A stretch of 5,101 nucleotides of DNA, from NCBI GenBank assembly GCA_002325645.1, contig DCSN01000002.1:1-5101 (forward strand), written 5' to 3'. Positions 1 to 5,101 of the stretch are shown one piece after another. The translations under genes and the position numbers were made by a program. This stretch comes from Pseudanabaena sp. UBA1465. GTDB lineage: Bacteria; Cyanobacteriota; Cyanobacteriia; Pseudanabaenales; Pseudanabaenaceae. Each line of letters begins with the position of its first letter. Position 1 is the first letter of the stretch. The notes below the pieces were generated by a model. That model worked only from the letters and a program-made list of their open reading frames with translations. It ran no database searches and was not told where the DNA came from.

Positions 1-101
1 ATGAGTGTCGGGTATGTCACTAATGAATCACAATTTTCGGAACTAACCACCGCTTGAGCATAAATTTTTTGGGATGGTTCAGTTCGATTTAGTTGAGGCA
101 T
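1..101 (-). CDS. Possible 5' end of a divergent gene, unknown product (partial)
   Basis: On the minus strand an ATG at 101-99 opens a frame with no stop for 33 codons up to the window edge. It would start MPQLNRTEPSQKIYAQAVVS and then continue with a mixed, soluble-looking composition. No domain can be recognised from so short a piece. There is no good Shine-Dalgarno sequence upstream, which is also true of the other genes here. The arrangement, divergent from the cyclase gene with about 200 bp of AT-rich DNA between them, is what a real gene start would look like. A chance open frame of this length is also quite possible, so this is tentative. Confidence 0.4.
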   Translation of the reverse strand, partial: MPQLNRTEPSQKIYAQAVVSSENCDSLVTYPTL

Positions 102-298
102 TAAGGAAATTCTTAATTGAAATTACTGATAGAAATCACTCTAGCAAAAAACAATCCAAATTTATGTGTATTTAATGGGTGATCGCTATATATCAAACCA
201 TTGCTATATTTACTGAGCAAATAGTCGCAGACTTGTAATTTTCAGTGAGGATCGCTTTATCATGGGCAGTATCTAGATTCTTTGTATGCAGCTTTTGT
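102..298. promoter_or_regulatory. AT-rich divergent intergenic region
   Basis: This stretch lies between the possible minus-strand gene and the cyclase ATG. It is AT-rich and holds no convincing RNA gene. A candidate extended -10 for the cyclase is listed separately. On the minus strand there is only a weak promoter-like pair: TTGTTT, a 17-base spacer, then TATCAG, at roughly 128-156. If translation of the cyclase begins at the GTG at 245 rather than the ATG at 299, the last 54 bases are coding. No operator-like palindrome stands out. Confidence 0.45.
202..210 (+). promoter_or_regulatory. Candidate extended -10 promoter element for the cyclase gene
   Basis: TGCTATATT fits an extended -10 (TGn followed by TATAAT with one mismatch). 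There is no recognisable -35 at the usual distance, but extended -10 promoters can work without one. It would place the transcription start near 217, giving a leader of about 80 bases to the ATG at 299 or about 30 bases to the GTG at 245. Such elements occur by chance in AT-rich DNA, so confidence is low. Confidence 0.3.
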
Positions 299-3200
299 AT
301 GTCTGCTCCCTTATTACATAACGATAAATCCCAACGCGATCGCCATCAGCTTTCTCTCAAGATATTGCTGATTGTTCCATTTGTGACACAGGTGATCGCG
401 GCGGTGGGGGTTACAGGATGGCTATCGGTACAAAATGGACGTGAGGCAACTCAAGAGTTAGCCCCTCAAATTGGGCGAGAGGTAACGAATACGATTGAAG
501 CCCATGTACGGGGATATCTCAATGCACCCTTAGGAACATTGCAGGCCTATGGGGCAGTCGCGAAGTCTGGCAATTTCAACTTTGAGAACTTAAGCAGCCT
601 AGATAAAGGCTTAGATAAAGGTTTAAATAAATTATTTTGGCAACAGATGCGCCAATCTCCAAACTTGTATTTTTTCTATGCCGCCAATCCTCAAGGGCAA
701 TTTATTGGGGTGGAACGGAGAGAAGGTAATTCTTTAGTGCTACATCAGGTTCTATCTGTTAATTTATTACTCAAATCACCACCTCAAAGATCAATTTATC
801 GCTTAGATGATAAGGGTAAAATCCTTAATCAAATTGAGAAAAATTATTTCGATCCTCGCGATCGCCTCTGGTATCAAGGAGCCATTAAATCCCGTCAAAT
901 GGTTTGGAGTTCTATTTATCTATTTGCAGCACGTCCGATTTTAGGTATTACTGCTTCTTTGCCGATTTATAGCGAAACTGGCAATTTACGCGGAGTCTTA
1001 GGAATTGATTTAACTCTTTCTCAAATTGGTGATTTTTTGCGACAGCTACAGATTTCTAAAACAGGACAGGCTTTCATTATCGAACCATCAGGAGAAATAG
1101 TTGCCACATCAACTTCAGAATCTCCCTACCTATCGACATCTCAAGGGCAAAAGCGCATTCATTCTTTAAAAAGCCAAAACCCCTTATTAAGTTTAGTCTT
1201 TCAAAATCTGCAACAAAAATATCCTAATCCTGCCAATATTCCCAATCATCAGCAAATCCAAATGCAATGGGAAGGGGCGACTCAATATGTCCAGATTACG
1301 AGATTACGCAATACTCAGGGACTAGACTGGCTGATGATTGTGGCAGTTTCTGAGCAAGACTTTCGCGATCGCATTGACATTAATACTCGCAACACAATCA
1401 TGCTATGTGTCTTAGCCCTAGTTTTTGCGAGTTTGACAGGTTTCTATACATCAAAATGGATTGCAAAACCAGTCCAGAAACTCATTGATGCTTCCCATTT
1501 ACTTGCCACACTTTCCGTCTCAGCCGATCTGGCAAGTGGGCAACCCTACCATCCAATTGAAACCGTAAATGTGCGTGAGTTATCCATTCTTGCAGATTCC
1601 TTTAATCAGATGGCGCAACAGTTGCAGATTTCATTTATGGCGCTTGCCCAAAGCAAAGAAGAATTGGAGATTCGGGTAGAACAACGTACTGAAGCGCTAA
1701 AAGCCAGCGAGACTAAATATCGAACTCTAGTTGAAGTTGCTAATTGTATTATTTTGCGAAGAGATACCACAGGTACGATTAAGTTTCTTAATGAATATGG
1801 CTTAACTTTTTTTGGCTTTTCTGAAGAAGATCGGGTGATTGGGAAAAATATTGAAGGTACTATTTTCCCAATTAATGATGATCCCAATAATTCTAATCTA
1901 CCGATTTGGATGAACAATAGCGATCATCATGCTGAGCTTTATATGTTCCAAGAAAGCCAAAATATGCGTAATGATGGAGAAAAAGTATGGATATCTTGGT
2001 CAAATCGTCCCATTCTTGATGAAGAAGGAAATGTCTTGGAAATCCTTTCGATAGGTGTAGATATTACTGAACGCAAGCGAATTGAGTCCACCCTTGAAGA
2101 GTTTTTGAGTTTACAAAGAGCCACCCTCGAGTCGATCGCCGATGGTATTTTGGCAGTGGATCGGATTGGGCATATCACTAGTTATAATCAGCAATTCGTG
2201 GATATGTTCGGTCTATCCCCAGAAGTTCTATCGATGCCTGATTATGCTTTGCGGTTAGAATTTCTAGCGGAACAAATGCTAAAGCCGCAGGACTTTATGC
2301 AGCGATCGCAGGATTTTTATCAACATCCAGAAATGGAAAGTTATGACCTGTTGGAACTAATTGACGGAAGAGTATTAGAGCGTTATTCTCGTCCTCAAAG
2401 GTTAGGCGATCAGATTATTGGTCGGGTGTGGAGTTTTCAGGATATATCGGCAAGGGTCAAAGCTGAACAAGCTCTCAAAGAACAGGAAGCTTATTTACGA
2501 TTAATCATTGATAGTATTCCCCAACAAATCTTCTGGAAAGATATCAATTTAGTCTTTCGAGGCTGTAATAAAAATTGGGCTATGTATGCCCAAATTGATT
2601 CCCCTGAAAGTGTGATCGGTAAGACCGACTACGATTTGATTAGCAATCCCGAATTAGCTAACATCTTTCGGAAGCGCGATCAACAGATTATGGAATCTAA
2701 TATTCCTGAACTCCATGTTCTTCAGCGTAAAATCAATCCCGATCAAAAAGGACAATCTATTTGGCTTGATGCTAGCAAGTTGCCCATCATTGATGCTGAT
2801 GGTAAAACGATTGGAATTTTGGGTGTATTGGATGATATTACCCAACGCAAACTGGCGGAAGAAGCTCTCTATGCGGAGCAGGAAAAATCTGAACGCTTAT
2901 TATTAAACATTCTTCCCAAAGCGATCGCCGATCGCCTCAAGCAGTCCCAAGGCGTAATTGCCGATAGTTTTGAGTCAGTCACGGTGCTATTTGCCGATAT
3001 TGTCGGATTTACCCAAATCTCTTCGGCAATGTCTGCACAGGCTCTGGTTGATTTGCTCAATCTTATCTTTTCTAATTTTGATACCCTCAGCGAAATCTAT
3101 GGATTAGAAAAAATCAAAACCATTGGTGATGCCTACATGGTGGCGGGTGGTATCCCTGTTCCCACAGAAACCCATGCCGAGGCGATCGCCTCAATGGCGT

Positions 3201-3547
3201 TAGATATGATTGATAAAGTGAGCGAACTTCGCGAATTGACGGGGCAGCAACTCCAAATTCGGATTGGTATCCATACGGGGTCAGTAATTGCAGGGGTAAT
3301 TGGTACACAAAAATTTATTTACGATCTTTGGGGAGATACGGTCAATATTGCCAGTCGGATGGAATCTCACAGCGAAGTTGGGAAGATTCAAGTCACTGCC
3401 GACACCTATCAACTTCTCAAACATAAGTTTGATTTAGTTGAGCGCGGTGCGATCGAGGTTAAAGGTAAAGGCAAAATGCAAACCTATTGGCTCACCAGCA
3501 AAAAACTACATAAATTAGCTAATCAAATATTTGTACCGCCCGCGTAG
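299..3547 (+). CDS. Membrane-anchored class III adenylate cyclase with Cache-like, HAMP and three PAS domains
   Basis: Predicted to make cAMP from ATP at the cytoplasmic membrane in response to sensed signals. Numbered from the ATG at 299 (1082 aa): first membrane segment about 20-44; extracytoplasmic double-Cache-like region about 45-364, with the typical DPRDRLWY motif at 185-192; second membrane segment about 366-384; HAMP about 385-445; helical linker; PAS domains at about 470-593, 602-722 and 729-854, the first and third ending in the usual DITxRK motif; catalytic domain about 890-1067. All key class III residues are visible: metal-binding D900 and D944, adenine-selecting K940 and D1009, transition-state N1016 and R1020. 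The K/D pair argues for ATP rather than GTP. An in-frame GTG at 245 would add 18 residues. I prefer the ATG because the first membrane helix then follows a short charged N-terminus; neither start has a ribosome site. The last six residues are encoded inside a repeat hairpin. The ligand is unknown. Confidence 0.93.
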   Translation: MSAPLLHNDKSQRDRHQLSLKILLIVPFVTQVIAAVGVTGWLSVQNGREATQELAPQIGREVTNTIEAHVRGYLNAPLGTLQAYGAVAKSGNFNFENLSSLDKGLDKGLNKLFWQQMRQSPNLYFFYAANPQGQFIGVERREGNSLVLHQVLSVNLLLKSPPQRSIYRLDDKGKILNQIEKNYFDPRDRLWYQGAIKSRQMVWSSIYLFAARPILGITASLPIYSETGNLRGVLGIDLTLSQIGDFLRQLQISKTGQAFIIEPSGEIVATSTSESPYLSTSQGQKRIHSLKSQNPLLSLVFQNLQQKYPNPANIPNHQQIQMQWEGATQYVQITRLRNTQGLDWLMIVAVSEQDFRDRIDINTRNTIMLCVLALVFASLTGFYTSKWIAKPVQKLIDASHLLATLSVSADLASGQPYHPIETVNVRELSILADSFNQMAQQLQISFMALAQSKEELEIRVEQRTEALKASETKYRTLVEVANCIILRRDTTGTIKFLNEYGLTFFGFSEEDRVIGKNIEGTIFPINDDPNNSNLPIWMNNSDHHAELYMFQESQNMRNDGEKVWISWSNRPILDEEGNVLEILSIGVDITERKRIESTLEEFLSLQRATLESIADGILAVDRIGHITSYNQQFVDMFGLSPEVLSMPDYALRLEFLAEQMLKPQDFMQRSQDFYQHPEMESYDLLELIDGRVLERYSRPQRLGDQIIGRVWSFQDISARVKAEQALKEQEAYLRLIIDSIPQQIFWKDINLVFRGCNKNWAMYAQIDSPESVIGKTDYDLISNPELANIFRKRDQQIMESNIPELHVLQRKINPDQKGQSIWLDASKLPIIDADGKTIGILGVLDDITQRKLAEEALYAEQEKSERLLLNILPKAIADRLKQSQGVIADSFESVTVLFADIVGFTQISSAMSAQALVDLLNLIFSNFDTLSEIYGLEKIKTIGDAYMVAGGIPVPTETHAEAIASMALDMIDKVSELRELTGQQLQIRIGIHTGSVIAGVIGTQKFIYDLWGDTVNIASRMESHSEVGKIQVTADTYQLLKHKFDLVERGAIEVKGKGKMQTYWLTSKKLHKLANQIFVPPA
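599..622 (+). repeat. Two-copy 12-bp in-frame tandem duplication within the cyclase gene
   Basis: Two near-identical 12-base units (YTAGATAAAGGY) follow one another in frame and encode LDKG-LDKG, continued by a decayed LNK. This is residues 101-111 counted from the ATG at 299, in the N-terminal part of the sensor domain. It looks like a small slippage duplication in a loop or helix that tolerates length change. Confidence 0.7.
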
Positions 3548-3565
3548 CGGGCGGTACAAATATTT
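3525..3565. repeat. Perfect 19-bp hairpin overlapping the cyclase stop codon (REP-like)
   Basis: Bases 3525-3543 and 3547-3565 are exact reverse complements, separated by the three bases GTA. The arms run from an AT-rich base (AAATATTTGTA) to a GC-rich tip (CCGCCCGC). The cyclase stop TAG at 3545-3547 uses two loop bases and the first base of the right arm. The left arm encodes most of the last residues, IFVPPA. A perfect 19-bp stem with a 3-base loop resembles dispersed REP/MITE-like palindromes of cyanobacterial genomes. It could also slow polymerase or protect the 3' ends of both convergent transcripts. It has no T tract directly after it on either strand, so it is not a textbook terminator by itself. 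Confidence 0.9.
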
Positions 3566-3575
3566 CGGTTTTACA

Positions 3576-3596
3576 GCGCGTTGCGCCTTGTTTTTT
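3576..3596 (+). terminator. Weak terminator-like hairpin and T run after the cyclase gene
   Basis: GCGC at 3576-3579 pairs with GCGC at 3583-3586 around a GTT loop. CTTG and then six T residues (3591-3596) follow. The stem is only 4 bp, but it comes shortly after the strong 19-bp hairpin, and the two together could end cyclase transcription. The T run overlaps the stop codon of the convergent gene. The segment may equally be the tail of the same dispersed repeat as the large hairpin. Confidence 0.4.
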
Positions 3597-4998
3597 ATTG
3601 ATTTCTAGCGACAAATCGAGGTGAAGGACTGCGGAAAAGATATTGAAAATCCTTTTGCCGATCGCTAACTGATTCGGGTCCATAGCCCCAGAGACTCTTG
3701 TAATAAAAGAAGGAAATCCCTAAACCACGCTCTTGAGTGGCGATCGCCTGTGAGTAAATCCTTGACATGGGTACATTGCTATTCCTTAGTCCCGATAAAA
3801 TAGCGATACCTGTCGAAATTTTATTCTGAACCTCAGCAATTTCAGGACGACTAATTTGGGCGCGAAAATCATCAAGCTCACTGCGATAAACCTGCACGAT
3901 TAACTCATCGACAATGCCTTGACGTACCCAGCCCAGCCAGTCTTGAAGCTGTTGTTTATAGGCAAACTCGTAATAGTTGGGAGATACTGAAAAAATCAGA
4001 TTGGGCTTTCTCTGTTTGACCGCTTTATTGAGCCTTCCCATAAAGGCACTAATTTTATTAGCTCGCCAACGTACCCAATCAGGATCATTAGGATCGGCGG
4101 GAGCGTTTTGTTTTGTTTCTTGGCGATAGAGATTGAGGGTATAGCGATCGTAGCCAAAGGTTTTCGGGAGGCTGGTGTGATCGTCAAACTGAATGCCATC
4201 GAGATCGTAATTAGAAACTGCTTCTAATACTAATTCCGTGAGAAATTTCTGAACCTCAGGATGAAAGGGATTGAGCCATGCCACTTCCCCTGCGGCAGTA
4301 ACTGAAGTATTATCGCCATCGCGTTCTTGGGTAAGCCAATCGGGATGTGTGGTGGCAAGTTCTGAGGTGGGCGGAGCCATGAAACCAAACTCAAACCAAG
4401 GCATTACTAATAAATTATGCTGATGCGCCTGTGCAATCATATCGGCAACCAGATCCTGTCCTTCATTGCCACGATAGACAAAGGGCTGAATTCCTGCATT
4501 TTGAGCAACGGCACTGGGATACATCACATAGCCAGAGTTCCACACGACGGGGTAAATCGTGTTGAAGTTAAGTTGCTTGAGTTGTTGCAGCGCTTTCCCA
4601 AGCTGAGTGCGATCGCTAAACATTGTGAAGTCATTACTGGTTAACCAGACTCCGCGAATTTCTTGTCGAGGAATTACGACTGGCGGCGGACTTGGGGCGA
4701 TCGGTTGTGGGGTTGGTAGATTTAGTTGCTTCTGCTGATTATTTTTGGGGATTGGCTTTGCTGCTGGTTTGGCGATCGCCTGATCATTACCCCAAAATGT
4801 AGGCATCACATCAGGCAATACATCAGGTAGCAAATTATGAACAACTAATGTTGTCGCAAAGGCGATCGCAAAAAGTAACGACAAAAAACGTTTGCGCGAT
4901 CGCGACATTTGCCTGAAACTATTACTGACAAAATATTTTTGCCATTCTTGGGACATGAAACCCCGTTGCATTAGTTTCATGAGTTGCCTTAGTTGCAT
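3595..4998 (-). CDS. GHL10-family (YngK/DUF187-like) glycoside hydrolase-like protein, exported or membrane-anchored
   Basis: A 467-residue protein whose main part, about residues 112-430, matches the glycosyl-hydrolase-like 10 family (TIM-barrel fold). It has the family opening EIRGVWLTSNDF (113-124), NFNTIYPVVWNSGYVMYPS (144-162), the LLVMPWFEFGF strand (196-206) and YDLDGIQFDDH (264-274). Acidic D272/D273 sit at a barrel strand end where active-site residues are expected. Family members are predicted to cleave envelope or extracellular glycans; the substrate is unknown here. The N-terminus has a basic patch (SRSRKR) and a hydrophobic helix at about 38-57, then a proline-rich linker (77-110), so the enzyme domain should be outside the cytoplasmic membrane, released or tethered. 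Starting at M31 (4908) would give a more usual signal peptide, preceded by a weak CAGG; M7, M10 and M15 are also possible. The longest form is listed. It converges on the cyclase gene with its TAA at 3597-3595, directly abutting the repeat. Confidence 0.9.
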   Translation of the reverse strand: MQLRQLMKLMQRGFMSQEWQKYFVSNSFRQMSRSRKRFLSLLFAIAFATTLVVHNLLPDVLPDVMPTFWGNDQAIAKPAAKPIPKNNQQKQLNLPTPQPIAPSPPPVVIPRQEIRGVWLTSNDFTMFSDRTQLGKALQQLKQLNFNTIYPVVWNSGYVMYPSAVAQNAGIQPFVYRGNEGQDLVADMIAQAHQHNLLVMPWFEFGFMAPPTSELATTHPDWLTQERDGDNTSVTAAGEVAWLNPFHPEVQKFLTELVLEAVSNYDLDGIQFDDHTSLPKTFGYDRYTLNLYRQETKQNAPADPNDPDWVRWRANKISAFMGRLNKAVKQRKPNLIFSVSPNYYEFAYKQQLQDWLGWVRQGIVDELIVQVYRSELDDFRAQISRPEIAEVQNKISTGIAILSGLRNSNVPMSRIYSQAIATQERGLGISFFYYKSLWGYGPESVSDRQKDFQYLFRSPSPRFVARNQ

Positions 4999-5101
4999 AA
5001 ATATGAATAATTAGTTGAATAATTAGTTGAATAATTAAACTAGGTAAAAATACTAAGTATGTAGGCTTAATTAAATATAAAAACCTAAAACCTGCGGCGC
5101 A
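4999..5101. promoter_or_regulatory. AT-rich upstream region of the GHL10 gene
   Basis: This should hold the promoter of the minus-strand glycosidase-like gene. It contains a 12-bp tandem array next to the start codon (listed separately), the palindrome TTAATTAA at about 5067-5074, an 11-base inverted repeat ATACT-A-AGTAT around 5050-5060, and two direct AAAACCT copies at 5080-5093. I could not find a convincing -35/-10 pair. No Shine-Dalgarno site precedes the ATG at 4998. Confidence 0.4.
5004..5039. repeat. 12-bp tandem repeat, about 2.9 copies, just upstream of the GHL10 start
   Basis: TGAATAATTAGT occurs exactly at 5004-5015 and 5016-5027, and a third copy at 5028-5039 differs only in the last bases (TGAATAATTAAA). 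Read on the minus strand, the array ends five bases before the listed ATG, so it lies in the 5' leader or promoter. Copy number could vary by slippage, and the spacing could set binding sites for a regulator. Only the repeat itself is certain. Confidence 0.85.

Noticed and set aside
1..57. 18-codon plus-strand frame starting at the first base
   Set aside because: It is short, has no visible upstream context, and competes with the longer minus-strand frame. It could be the tail of a gene entering from the left, but nothing supports that.
262..276. Four-codon leader frame (MGSI) preceded by GAGG
   Set aside because: It is too short and too likely by chance; no attenuator-like structure accompanies it.
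2715..2906. Plus-strand 63-codon frame inside the third PAS domain region
   Set aside because: It is out of frame with the cyclase, which is clearly coding here, and its product looks like no known protein.
1606..3308. Several minus-strand open frames of 63-103 codons inside the cyclase gene
   Set aside because: They lie antisense to a well-supported conserved coding frame, have no recognisable domains or start signals, and are shadows of its codon use.
3996..4644. Open frames of 67 and 75 codons overlapping the GHL10 gene
   Set aside because: Both overlap conserved GHL10 motifs in another frame or strand and have no independent support.
5080..5101. Right edge (AAAACCT twice, then GCGGCGCA) as the start of another copy of the 3525-3596 repeat
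   Set aside because: Only six bases (GGCGCA) match the repeat tail before the window ends, which is too little to call.

Overview
The window looks like cyanobacterial chromosome. The main sign is the palindrome GCGATCGC (HIP1, a hallmark of many cyanobacterial genomes), of which I count 11 exact copies in 5.1 kb. The AT-rich intergenic DNA, the absence of clear Shine-Dalgarno sites and the architecture of both large proteins agree with this. A filamentous or Pseudanabaena-like lineage is my guess from the flavour of the repeat at 3525-3596, not something the sequence proves.

Layout: (1) Positions 1-101 hold what may be the first 33 codons of a gene on the minus strand that runs off the left edge. 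(2) Positions 102-298 are an AT-rich divergent intergenic region with one plausible promoter element. (3) Positions 299-3547 (+) encode a large membrane-anchored class III adenylate cyclase, ordered TM - double Cache-like sensor - TM - HAMP - PAS - PAS - PAS - cyclase. (4) Positions 3525-3596 hold a perfect 19-bp hairpin and a second small hairpin followed by a T run. This looks like a dispersed REP/MITE-like repeat lying between two convergent genes, and the cyclase stop codon falls across the tip of the large hairpin. (5) Positions 3595-4998 (-) encode an exported or membrane-anchored glycosidase-like protein of the GHL10 (YngK/DUF187) family. (6) Positions 4999-5101 are its upstream region, carrying a 12-bp tandem repeat just before the start codon.

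The two large genes are convergent, with 47 bp between their stop codons, so they are not an operon and nothing here links them functionally. The cyclase probably converts a signal sensed outside the cytoplasmic membrane, combined with cytoplasmic PAS inputs, into cAMP. The GHL10 protein probably acts on a polysaccharide or peptidoglycan-related glycan in the periplasm. I see no phage, CRISPR, tRNA, rRNA or intact transposase. The most unusual points are the repeat that supplies the end of the cyclase coding sequence and the 12-bp tandem array in front of the glycosidase gene.
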